Positions 26,091-37,500 of a stretch of DNA of 64,000 nucleotides are shown here, piece by piece; position 1 is the stretch's first letter; every line of letters begins with the position of its first letter. This stretch comes from Anisus vortex (Eukaryota > Mollusca > Gastropoda > Planorbidae): the NCBI GenBank assembly GCA_949126835.1, contig OX421500.1, positions 24,375,231 through 24,439,230 of the forward strand, in the 5' to 3' direction. The notes below the pieces were generated by a model that did not search any database, was not told the origin of the DNA, and worked only from the letters and a program-made list of their open reading frames with translations. The translations under genes were made by a program, and so were the position numbers.

Positions 26091-26427
26091 TTATTTCTAT
26101 AGAAATTTAGAACATCATAAAATTCCAAAATTAATATTAAAATACCCTCCCCTCCCCATGAAAGGAATTTGATTCAAATGTAGATAAATATAAATGTTAA
26201 TACAATGTACACACAACGCTCTCGCTATATTTCTTTAAATTATGATCATTTTTTTTTTTATATTTAGAAGGAAAGTCGTGGAGGGTCCTGGCGAGATGAT
26301 GAGTGGGCTCGTGCTCCCCTGTTTACCGTGGCCCTTGGTTCCCCATACCCATTTTCCTCCTAGTTACGCCTATGATGTCGATGTCCACTATTTCAACTCA
26401 TTGAATTATTACCACCACCTTTACGTC
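26091..26427. other. Single-copy DNA, possible transposon edge
   Basis: On the minus strand, cataggcgtaactaggagg (about 26373-26355) and a G-rich stretch downstream resemble ends of dispersed DNA transposons of the type ggcgtaactag. An A-run follows near 26253. The family cannot be named from this sequence. Confidence 0.3.
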
Positions 26428-28192
26428 TCCATACTGTGACGTTAATCTGTATCTGTAGAACCTCCATCTCCATACTGTGACGTTAATCTGTATCTGTAGA
26501 ACCTCCATCTCCATACTGTGACGTTAATCTGTATCTGTAGAACCTCCATCTCCATACTGTGACGTTAATCTGTATCTGTAGAACCTCCATCTCCATACTG
26601 TGACGTTAATCTGTATCTGTAGAACCTCCATCTCCATACTGTGACGTTAATCTGTATCTGTAGAACCTCCATCTCCATACTGTGACGTCAATCTGTATAT
26701 GTAGAACCTCCATCTCCATACTGTGACGTCAATCTGTATATGTAGAACCTCCATCTCCATACTGTGACGTCAATCTGTATATGTAGAACCTCCATCTCCA
26801 TACTGTGATGTTAATCTGTATCTGTAGAACCTCCATCTCCATACTGAGATGTTAATCTGTATCTGTAGAACCTCCATCTCCATACTGTGATGTTAATCTG
26901 TATCTGTAGAACCTCCATCTCCATACTGTGATGTTAATCTGTATCTGTAGAACCTCCATCTCCATACTGTGATGTTAATCTGTATCTGTAGAACCTCCAT
27001 CTCCATACTGTGATGTTAATCTGTATCTGTAGAACCTCCATCTCCATACTGTGATGTTAATCTGTATCTGTAGAACCTCCATCTCCATACTGTGATGTTA
27101 ATCTGTATCTGTAGAACCTCCATCTCCATACTGTGACGTTAATCTGTATCTGTAGAACCTCCATCTCCATACTGTGACGTTAATCTGTATCTGTAGAACC
27201 TCCATCTCCATACTGTGACGTTAATCTGTATCTGTAGAACCTCCATCTCCATACTGTGATGTTAATCTGTATCTGTAGAACCTCCATCTCCATACTGTGA
27301 TGTTAATCTGTATCTGTAGAACCTCCATCTCCATACTGTGATGTTAATCTGTATCTGTAGAACCTCCATCTCCATACTGTGATGTTAATCTGTATCTGTA
27401 GAACCTCCATCTCCATACTGTGACGTTAATCTGTATCTGTAGAACCTCCATCTCCATACTGTGACGTTAATCTGTATCTGTAGAACCTCCATCTCCATAC
27501 TGTGACGTTAATCTGTATCTGTAGAACCTCCATCTCCATACTGTGACGTTAATCTGTATCTGTAGAACCTCCATCTCCATACTGTGACGTTAATCTGTAT
27601 CTGTAGAACCTCCATCTCCATACTGTGACGTTAATCTTTATCTGTAGAACCTCCATCTCCATACTGTGATGTTAATCTGTATCTGTAGAACCTCCATCTC
27701 CATACTGTGATGTTAATCTGTATCTGTAGAACCTCCATCTCCATACTGTGATGTTAATCTGTATCTGTAGAACCTCCATCTCCATACTGTGATGTTAATC
27801 TGTATCTGTAGAACCTCCATCTCCATACTGTGATGTTAATCTGTATCTGTAGAACCTCCATCTTCATACTGTGATGTTAATCTGTATCTGTAGAACCTCC
27901 ATCTCCATACTGTGACGTCAATCTGTATATGTAGAACCTCCATCTCCATACTGTGACGTCAATCTGTATATGTAGAACCTCCATCTCCATACTGTGATGT
28001 TAATCTGTATCTGTAGAACCTCCATCTCCATACTGTGATGTTAATCTGTATCTGTAGAACCTCCATCTCCATACTGTGATGTTAATCTGTATCTGTAGAA
28101 CCTCCATCTCCATACTGTGATGTTAATCTGTATCTGTAGAACCTCCATCTCCATACTGTGATGTTAATCTGTATCTGTAGAACCTCCATCTC
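26428..28192. repeat. 41-bp minisatellite
   Basis: About 43 copies of a 41-bp unit (catctccatactgtgacgtt plus aatctgtatctgtagaacctc). Variants occur in runs: gacgtt (6), gacgtca with tatatg (3), gatgtt (8), gacgtt (3), gatgtt (4), gacgtt (6), gatgtt (6), gacgtca (2), gatgtt (5). This shows local homogenisation and block duplication. Confidence 0.97.
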
Positions 28193-28510
28193 CTCCAATT
28201 CGCTACTTCAATCAAGTGCTTCCGTTCTGGGTTCTCAGTACTGGGTAAAGACTCAAGCTTATTACCTAAGTTTGAAGAGTGTCTATTGGTCAGTAGCTTA
28301 TACCATTTTCCGGTTAGACTGACTAAAGTAGCTATTGTAATATTACGTCATCATGTTATCGCTTCAACTATTAAGTAGGCCAACTGTTTGAAGAAATTAT
28401 TTCAAGGCAAGCTATATATCTGAATAAGACCTTTTATTAATGAAACAAATAAATAATCAAGCGTTTTTTTCAATAACAATTATTCATCGGATCAAATCTA
28501 AGAATAACAA
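28193..28510. other. Single-copy DNA between arrays
   Basis: No gene, RNA or repeat recognised. Confidence 0.4.
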
Positions 28511-28512
28511 TA

Positions 28513-28710
28513 AATAGTGCATGACATAAATAAATAGTTCATGACATAAATAAATAGTTCATGACATAAATAAATAGTTCATGACATAAATAAATAGTTC
28601 ATGACATAAATAAATAGTTCATGACATAAATACATAGTTTATGACATAAATAAATAGTTCATGATATAAATAAATAGTTCATGACATAAATAAATAGTTC
28701 ATGACATAAA
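28513..28710. repeat. 20-bp minisatellite
   Basis: About ten near-perfect copies of catgacataaataaatagtt. Confidence 0.95.
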
Positions 28711-29395
28711 GTTGAAGTGTCAACTAGGAATGAAATTAATGTGACTCGACTTACAAATACTGTCACTTGCATTTCATATGAACTATCCCTTTTTTGAAAA
28801 GAAAATCCGTAACATGTCGCTTATTGAATTAGCTTTGTGACCAAATGGACATCTTGACAATTGGAATTCAGAATTGTTGCTAATGGAGTCATGTAATATG
28901 TAACTAGGACTTGCATATTGTCCATTGCATGCTGGGAATATATTATAATTATAAACAATCTATATGTGATTGAAAATTCTTACATCAACAGCTCTACTAG
29001 ATAAAAGAATTCTGGAAACGACCGCTTCATGCTTCTCCTCATCTTATTTACGTTGTTGCGCTTTCTAAATTCTTACCTCATCACTCACAACGTCACTCTC
29101 ACCAAGCTCTACACACCCCACCTTCCAAACCCATTCACCTACACGAGATAAGTGATTATCTCCATGGCTGGAAACGTGATAAGCTGATATCACCATCACA
29201 ACAATAACAGCCACAGAACTAGCTGATGACTTTCTCTCACGGGTTGGACTTATAGATATGTAACTAGGTCACACGTGGTATGCATGTGTTTAGTATCGAA
29301 TTGCGTCAAAAAGTTTTAACATGGAATCACAATGTACACAGTGTGAATGCCATAATCTAGGCCTAGACTTTAAGAAATATCCATACATTTCAATG
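28711..29395. other. Single-copy DNA, no gene recognised
   Basis: Mixed sequence with a C-rich patch at 29095-29145. No open frame over 60 codons and no motif recognised. Confidence 0.4.
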
Positions 29396-29742
29396 TGAAT
29401 AATAATTATTTAAATACACACGTGTTAATAATAACGATATTTAAATACACAAATATTAATACTAATGATGTAAATAAACAAATAGTAATACGAATGATGC
29501 AAATACACAATCTTATTCATAATGATTTGAACACACAAATGTTAATACTAATGAAAAAAACACACAAATGTTAACAATAATGATGTGATAAAAAATGTTC
29601 ATAATAATGATGTAAATACACACATGTTAATACTAATTATGTCAATAAACAAATGTTAATATTAATATTGTAATTACACAAATGTTAATAATAATGATTT
29701 AATTGCACAAATGTAAATGATGATAATGTAAATAATTATTTA
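29396..29742. repeat. Degenerate ~26-bp minisatellite, left half
   Basis: Loose repeats of aatgatgtaaatacacaaat plus gttaatact. The same repeat resumes at about 51900 beyond the LINE, so this is the left half of one array split by that insertion. Confidence 0.85.
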
Positions 29743-29766
29743 CTTACTTACTTACTTACTTACTTA
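29743..29766 (-). repeat. (TAAG)n 3' tail of the LINE
   Basis: On the plus strand this is six ttac units ending at tatgcc. On the LINE strand it is a taag simple-repeat tail after the coding end, typical of LINE families that end in a microsatellite and not poly-A. Confidence 0.8.
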
Positions 29767-29779
29767 TGCCTTTCGCCCT

Positions 29780-31360
29780 ACCTGGGACATAGGCCGCCAA
29801 CAAGAGTCCTCCAGGTATCCCGATCCTGTGCCAATTTCTCTATCTGACCCCAGTCAAGCCCAAGCTTTTTAACATCGGTTTCCTTATCGCGCCTCCGGGT
29901 GTTTCTCGGTCGACCTCTTTTCCTTTTGCCCTGGGGCTTTCAAGTGAGCGCTTGCCGAGTGACACTGTATGTCGGTTTTCTGAGGGTGTGACCAATCCAT
30001 TTCGATCTCTTTATGGAAATTTCTTTTTCCACAGGCCTCTGTTTTGTTCGTTGCCAGAGTTCTTCATTCCTGATGGTTTCTGGTAAACTTATCCTAAGGA
30101 TTCTTCTGAGGCTGGTGTTAACAAATGCCTGTATTTTCCTGACATTGGTGGCGGTTATTCTTCAAGTTTCTGATCCATATATCAAAATGGACTTAACAAT
30201 GGTGTTAAATATTCTTAACTTTGTGTTCAGGAATAGAGTTCAGGAGCTCCAAACCTTTTTCAGTTGGTTAAAGGCTGTTCTTGCTTGGTTCGTTCTAGCT
30301 TTTATATCTGCTTCGGTCCCTCCTAGTTTGTCTACTATGCTCCCTTAGTACTTTAAACTTTTTACTTCTTCTAGGCTTTCTCCTGCTAGCACTATTGGTG
30401 AGTTGCTTGATCCATTGACCTTTGGGACTTTCCTTTTCCCTTTATGGATATTAAGGCCAATGCATGCAGAGTAATTTGCTACATCTGTTGTTTTCTCCTG
30501 CATTTGCTGTTGGGTTTGTGAGAGGAGGGCCAAGTCGTCTGCAAAGTCAAGATCATCCAGTTGTTTCCAGAGGGTCCATTGTATTCCATTCCGCTTTGTC
30601 TCTGTGGCCATCTTCATTATCCAATCAATGGATAAGAGGAGCAAGAATGGTGAAAGCAGGCAACCTTGCCTTACTCCTGTCTGCACAGGGAAGGCTTCTG
30701 TAGTTTGCTGGCCATGTTCTACTCTATACGTTAAATCTTCATAGGACGACCTTATAATGTTAACTACCTTCTGCGGGACTCCATAGTGTCTTAGCAGATT
30801 CCTTAAGGTCCACACTATCTAATGCTTTCTCGTAGTCAATAAAATTTATGTACAGAGAGGAGTTCCATTCTAGTGATTGTTCTAGGACTCTTTGATAATG
30901 CGCAGAGTAGCTATTTGATCTGTGCAAGATCTATTTTTCCTAAAGCCTGCTTGTTGATCACGGAGTTTCGGGTTTCATCCTGTTTAGAAGTACTCTGTTG
31001 AAGACTTTGCCAGGGATAGACAACATTGTTATTCCCCTATAGTTAGAGCAGGCGCTAAGATCACCTTTTTTGGGGAGTTTGATGAGGTGTCCTTCTTTCC
31101 ATTCCAGTGGAACTTTTTCATCTTCCCATATTTAATAGCATTTGTGTGCTGGTTTCAATGTCGGCTGTGAGTGCTTCTGCTGTTATTCCATCTGGTCATG
31201 CAGCCTTCCTTTTTTAAGCTGCTTTATAGTTCGGCTTACTTCTTCTTTCCTTGGTGGTCTGCAGTCAATTGGCAGGTCCATTTCAGCTGGTTTTATTTCC
31301 TGTGTGCACTTGGCGGTAGGAGGGGGGGGGCTCGTCTATTCAGCAGTTCTTGGAAATGTT
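29780..31360 (-). pseudogene. LINE reverse transcriptase and C-terminal domain (broken)
   Basis: RT core motifs are visible. LPKKGDLSACSNYRGITML and the QAGFRKN-type region lie upstream in shifted frames. Motif A (FIDYEKALDSVD) is near 30820-30850. An open 156-codon frame (30815-30345) contains motif B (GVRQGCLLSPF) and the catalytic FADD at about 30534-30545. The C-terminal part ([44 protein letters not shown]) ends at a stop just before the (TAAG)n tail. A frameshift after motif A and at least four in-frame stops (near 30345, 30250, 30165, 29940) make it dead. The product would have copied LINE RNA by target-primed reverse transcription. Confidence 0.9.
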
Positions 31361-32564
31361 CTGCCCATCTCTTCCTGCGTCCCAATTCGTCGGGTATCAA
31401 CATCCACTCTTTGTCTCTAACTGCCCATCTCTTCCTACGTCCCAATTCGTCGGGTATCAACTTCCACTCTTTGTCTCTAACTGCCCATCTCTTCCTACGT
31501 CCCAATTCGTCGGGTATCAACTTCCACTCTTTGTCTCTAACTGGCCATCTCTTCCTACGTCCCAATTCGTCGGGTATCAACTTCCACTCTTTGTCTCTAA
31601 CTGGCCATCTCTTCCTACGTCCCAATTCGTCGGGTATCAACTTCCACTCTTTGTCTCTAACTGCCCATCTCTTCCTACGTCCCAATTCGTCGGGTATCAA
31701 CTTCCACTCTTTGTCTCTAACTGCCCATCTCTTCCTACGTCCCAATTCGTCGGGTATCAGCTTCCACTCTTTGTCTCTAACTGGCCATCTCTTCCTACGT
31801 CCCAATTCGTCGGGTATCAACTTCCACTCTTTGTCTCTAACTGGCCATCTCTTCCTACGTCCCAATTCGTCGGGTATCAACTTCCACTCTTTGTCTCTAA
31901 CTGCCCATCTCTTCCTACGTCCCAATTCGTCGGGTATCAACTTCCACTCTTTGTCTCTAACTGCCCATCTCTTCCTACGTCCCAATTCGTCGGGTATCAA
32001 CTTCCACTCTTTGTCTCTAACTGGCCATCTCTTCCTACGTCCCAATTCGTCGGGTATCAACTTCCACTCTTTGTCTCTAACTGGCCATCTCTTCCTACGT
32101 CCCAATTCGTCGGGTATCAACTTCCACTCTTTGTCTCTAACTGGCCATCTCTTCCTACGTCCCAATTCGTCGGGTATCAACTTCCACTCTTTGTCTCTAA
32201 CTGGCCATCTCTTCCTACGTCCCAATTCGTCGGGTATCAACTTCCACTCTTTGTCTCTAACCGCCCATCTCTTCCTACGTCCCAATTCGTCGGGTATCAA
32301 CTTCCACTCTTTGTCTCTAACTGCCCATCTCTTCCTACGTCCCAATTCGTCGGGTATCAACTTCCACTCTTTGTCTCTAACTGCCCATCTCTTCCTACGT
32401 CCCAATTCGTCGGGTATCAACTTCCACTCTTTGTCTCTAACTGCCCATCTCTTCCTACGTCCCAATTCGTCGGGTATCAACTTCCACTCTTTGTCTCTAA
32501 CTGCCCATCTCTTCCTACGTCCCGATTCGTCGGGTATCAACTTCCACTCTTTGTCTCTAACTGC
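31361..32564. repeat. 60-bp LINE-derived satellite, part B (20 copies)
   Basis: Twenty copies of a 60-bp unit (ctgcccatctcttcctacgt plus 40 bp). On the minus strand each unit encodes 20 residues (RDKEWKLIPDELGRRKRW with A or P, then V). The unit at the low-coordinate edge runs on in frame into single-copy LINE sequence (KRWAEHFQELLNR), the conserved segment just before RT. The 415-codon minus frame and the plus-strand frames of 413 and 514 codons here are products of the 20-codon periodicity. Confidence 0.97.
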
Positions 32565-33594
32565 TATTACAAGGCAATTTATTCACCATAATAAATTATG
32601 GATGAGACCTTCTATTTATCACACAAGTATAATTATAATTTATAATGTTATTACGGCTAGAGCCCCCATTCAATTTATGAAAATGATAGTTATAGTATTG
32701 TTATTGTTAGTGTGAGTATCCTTGTATTAGTGAAGATCTTATTATATCATTCTGAAGTTTATTTGTAGTTGTCTAGAGTATTCCTGGTTCTTATAATCCC
32801 CTGGCAATTCACATAGCGTAGTTTTAGAGTTTACAGTTGATTTACTTCATGTATAATTATTTATGTGGCTCATATTATACAGCAAGAACCTTGATGTTGA
32901 GTGGTAGTGTAGATTATTAATATAGTTGAATAAACATTACACATACACACATGTATATAACTTTGAAATATTGACGTTAACCAAGTTGTGTAGAAAGCAA
33001 CGATAAATTTGGTTTAATTTACAACATCAATCCAGTAGGAATCCAAATAATATTATATACACAATCAAGAAATACACATATTCCAATTAGTAATGAATAT
33101 CCTCAATGAACATATAGCATTGTAGTTAATAGTAGAATAATAAATTTTCCATAATACAACTCAAATAGAAACGATTCTCAGAGACTTAATATTAGATGTT
33201 ATCCGAACGGCTGTACGCCAAGAACTGACTAAAAGTGTCGAATCGCGTAGAAATATATTACGGGTCAATCGTTGGAAAAACCAGACAGTCTAGTGACACG
33301 AATATTTTAATCAAGCCTGCATGTTGACTGCGTGATCAGATACTTTTTATTAAGAACAAGCAATAATGCTCTAACAAAATAAGGAGAGACCGATCGACCT
33401 TGACATGCTGTACTCGCGTGAACAGTTCATGTTTTTATCGAGGTTAATAAAAAACAATAATGCTCAAATTAGGTTAGGAAAAACCCGGGGGAAACTTTGA
33501 GCTGAGAAATATTTATATCGTTTAAACGCAATTCGCTTAAATGATTTAGTTGGTTTATTAACATTACAATGTAGGGAATTTACGTTTCGTAACA
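32565..33594 (-). repeat. 3' LTR
   Basis: Direct repeat of 38599-39628 with a constant offset of 6034 bp. The single difference seen is near 32900 (gttgagtgg here, gttaagtgg in the other copy). AT-rich and non-coding. It is the 3' LTR because the coding strand is minus. No clear polypurine tract precedes it: the coding-strand sequence before tgttacg is ttggtatgggcgac. Confidence 0.95.
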
Positions 33595-34501
33595 GTCGCC
33601 CATACCAAAAGGAAAAGAACATTGCATACTAAACAATAGAAGTGTGCAATTTCTTTTAGAACCGCCTGCACTTAACTTTAGTTCTAAACAATATAAAAAA
33701 AAAAAAAACTGACTCCACCTGGGTAGTCCGTTAAATAAGACAAGTAAGGGAAATAATTTATTCTATTAAACCCTCATCATATAGGATCTCAAGTTATCCT
33801 TAGACCATAACAATTGTTCGCGTTATTCTAAAAAAATTATACTCTCTGAGATATCATTCCTTATAAACATCATCATCTTATTTATAAGGTAAAAATCAGC
33901 ATAACTAATGTTATCATATTAAACAATTCAATCATTAATTAATTCAACTTAAATGAAATTAATATTTAAATAAACTTAAGAGTAAGAATTTAATCTTAAG
34001 TGTGTAAGCATGTGAAGTGTATGACGGATCCCTGTCACCCTGCAGGAGTTTTGGGCCTGTAAACGTATTTGCGCCAGCAGGCAGCACTATGTTTACAGCA
34101 GCGCATAGAACTGTTCCCAACAGGAACGGGATATGCGCTATATAAGTCTCATATTTATTTATTTATTTATTACTCTATTTTGGTTTTTACATAATCACAA
34201 CTATAGTTTGATTGTTTCAAAATAAGGATGTACATTTCTGTTCATTCATTATCTTACTAATAAGGAAAATTTATGTTCATAAATCCATAATATTTATAAG
34301 TAACTTATTAGGTTCTTTTTTTTTTTTTCTCTACAACAATAATAATATTTGTTTTAGCAAATGGAAATATTCATGGCATAAAATAAGGCATAAGATATTG
34401 CATAAAATAATCACAACATATTCATATATTCATGCATTTATTTTTAAATGATCCAATTCTCTTAGTTAGGATTATCAGAATATATACATGAAGTTATCCA
34501 T
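33595..34501 (-). other. 3' untranslated region of the LTR element
   Basis: About 0.9 kb of AT-rich sequence between the pol relic and the 3' LTR. It holds an unrelated retroposon-like insert (34020-34175) and no coding content I can recognise. Confidence 0.6.
34020..34175 (+). mobile_element. Retroposon-like insert ending in (ATTT)n
   Basis: A GC-richer block inside AT-rich DNA ends with gatatgcgctatataagt followed by a tttattta-type simple repeat. The motif gcgctatataa plus a short A/T repeat tail is the common 3' end of several invertebrate SINE/LINE families (from memory). No A- or B-box is visible, so the head may be missing. Confidence 0.4.
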
Positions 34502-37500
34502 TTATACATTTATTACATACGCGATAGGGTGTCCGCGACGATGTGATCTTTTACCAATACGTAAGTTATTCTTAAGTCGTATGGGATTAACCCTATACGG
34601 ATGTTGTTTGACAGGTTTAACATTATCATCTTTTAAAACTACATCATGGGTAACCAAAGTTGTTTTGTTAGGAACATCACTAAACAAATTTACATGATCA
34701 TAGATTAAACCCTTGATAGAAGTCTGTTCACCTGAGTCTAGATGTGCCAGTTTATCATTGAGGTTTTTAAGTGCTTCAGTGTTCTGAAGTTTACTTTCTA
34801 TGATTGTCTTTTTAAATTTAGGCGGGGGTGTTTCAACAGTTTTGATAGCACTCACTGGCCTAATGTCAGTTTGTTCTTCCCTAACAACATAAGGTTTTAG
34901 CATGTTTATATGGCACAGTCTCTGTGTTTTCCTTCTATCAGGGGTTTTTACAAGGTATGTTACATCACTGATTTTATCTAAAACCTGATATGGTCCTGTA
35001 TATTTTGCACTCAGGGGTTGTCCAGACAATTGGGTCAACATGAGGACTTTATCACCAGGATGGAAACATCGGGATCTGGCCTTGACATCATAGTACCCTT
35101 TCATTCTTTTCTGAGCCTGCAAAAGATTATCTTTAACATGATTAAAAGCATGATAGATTCTATTGCTAAATTGTTCCACATAAGCTACGAGTCCAGTCTC
35201 TTCATCAGAATTTAACAAGGTTTCCTGCAACAGTTTTAGAGGTCCTCGAACTGAATGTCCAAACACTAACTCGAACGGACTGAATCCAAGAGATTCCTGC
35301 ACAGTTTCTCTAGTCGCGAAAAGAGCGAATGGAATACCGCGATCCCAGTCTTCAGTGTTCTCAAAACAGTATGTGCGGAGCATGGTTTTCAGAGTCTGAT
35401 GATATCTTTCTAGGGCACCTTGGCTTTGCGGATGGTACGCAGTTGAAGTTGCATGTTGGATGCCTAGTTTCTTTAAGACCTGGTTAAACAGCTTTGATGT
35501 AAAGTTAGATCCTTGGTCTGACTGTATAGTCTTTGGAAGACCGTATCTTGAACAAAATGCAATCAGTGCGTCAGATATCTTATCTGCGTTAATGGTGCGT
35601 AGCGGAATAGCTTCAGGGTATCTCGTGGCAGTGCACATTATAGTGAATAAGTACTGGTGTCCTGTCTTTGTTTTAGGCAAAGGACCTACACAGTCTATTA
35701 GCAAGTGGCTAAATGGTTCTGCAAAGGCAGGTATTGGCTTTAGAGGTGCTACCGGTATAGTCTGGTTAGGTTTACCAACTATCTGGCATGTATTGCATGA
35801 CTTGCAGTATTTTGTGACGTCACGATGTAGTCCAGGCCAATAGAAGTACGGAAGAATTCGACGGTAAGTCTTGCTCACTCCTAGATGACCAGCATATGGC
35901 GTATCATGAGCCATGTGTAAGATGTCATTACGATATATGGCTGGTACCACAATCTGACTTCCTTCTCTGCAATTGTCATTATCACATTTCACATCTCTCC
36001 ATTTTTGCATTAATATTCCCTCCTTCAGAAAAAATCCATTTCCTTTAATTTCTGCCTCCTGTTCAGTTATCACCTTTTTCTTCAGGTGTTTAATTCCTGA
36101 ATCTCTATTCTGTTCTAATAGGAGTAATTGTCGAGGTGACAAATTACTTTCAGTAGTCTTGACTGAGGGACCACTCAAAATGTCAGCCAGGAAAGTTGCC
36201 TGTAGGTCAATTTCTGGTTCTATTTTTGACTTTGACATGGTTTCGACAGACTTTTGTTGTTGGGCCATACCTCTAGTGACGATGCATATAGGTTTGATAA
36301 AGCTCTCACTTTTATTAAGGCATTGTTTTTTCTTGGATATGGAATGCACCACATCTCCAGCAATATCATTTCCCAGTATTAAAGAAACACCTTTAAACGG
36401 AAGTGATTTGTATACACCCACAACTACATTTCCAGTGAAGTACGCACTCTTCAGCTGTATTTGATGCAAAGGAACTTGTACATTTTTCCTTGATACACCT
36501 TGAATAGTAAGATCCTGTCCTGTATATGTCGATTGTGACGTAGGAACAGTATTCTCTAAAAGTAGTGAAACCTCAGCCCCTGTATCACGGAGTATTCTGA
36601 TGTTCTTTTCACTAGTGACACCATTTATTATGGATGACACGGTACCTTCTTCAATGAATGGTAAACAATTGCTTGGTATCTCAGTATCGATGAGATCTGT
36701 ATCCAAGTTATTTTTGTAAGAGGTATGTTTAGTACTCATGGTGGTTCTATCTGATATAGACTCCTTGGAGCTCAGATTAGCATTGGAATTATTGAAAACC
36801 ATTGTCTCTATTTCAGGAACTATTTCTGGTTTCAAGTTTCCTAGATACGTGTGTTTTGTCAGGTTATCTGCATTAGCACTAGGTATCTCTGTTTGAGTTC
36901 TAACATCCTTCTTTACATTTACATGAGTTCTTTGCTTTGGCATTGCTACATACGATAAGACAACATTCTTTTTATTCGGGTTCCCATTCAATATCCAGCA
37001 CTTTTCCTTAGTATGTCCAATTCGTTTACAATGGCTACAGGTTGGCTTGGAATTAGTTGGACCTTCATTGCTCTGCTGATGTCTCTTTGATTGATAGGAT
37101 TCGTTTGGATTCATGGTTTTCTTTTCTACCTTCATATCTCGATTCTGGAATTTTGATTTATCAACTGTTGTAAATTTATTGCTGGAATGGATAATAACAT
37201 ATTCGTCTGCCATTACTGCTGCTGTTTCTACTTGTTCTACACCTTTGTCTGCTAAATGTATTCTTACGTCACCTCTGATGTTATTGTTAAAGTCTTCCAT
37301 TAGCATAAGATTAGCTAATTTATCAAAGTCTTTGTTTACACCTTTGGATCGAATCCATCTTTCAAAATATTTCTTTTTCTGTCTTAGAAAATCAACATGG
37401 GATTGTTCCTGTTCTTTCTTAGACTCGCGAAAAACTTTTCTATATTTTTCAGGTGTTAATGCATAACTTAGCAGTACTCTATTCTTGATCAGTTCATAAT

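Noticed and set aside
25733..26128. 131-codon minus ORF of 11-residue repeats (FEHVVTFVLTN)
   Set aside because: Lies entirely in the 33-bp array and begins in flanking DNA with no coding features.
31171..32715. 514-codon plus ORF crossing into the LTR
   Set aside because: Antisense to the LINE and its 60-bp array; it simply reads from the array into the AT-rich LTR.
33601..33625. Polypurine run aaaaggaaaag as the polypurine tract of the LTR element
   Set aside because: It is on the plus strand, whereas the element's coding strand is minus, so it would be a polypyrimidine run in the element and cannot prime plus-strand synthesis.
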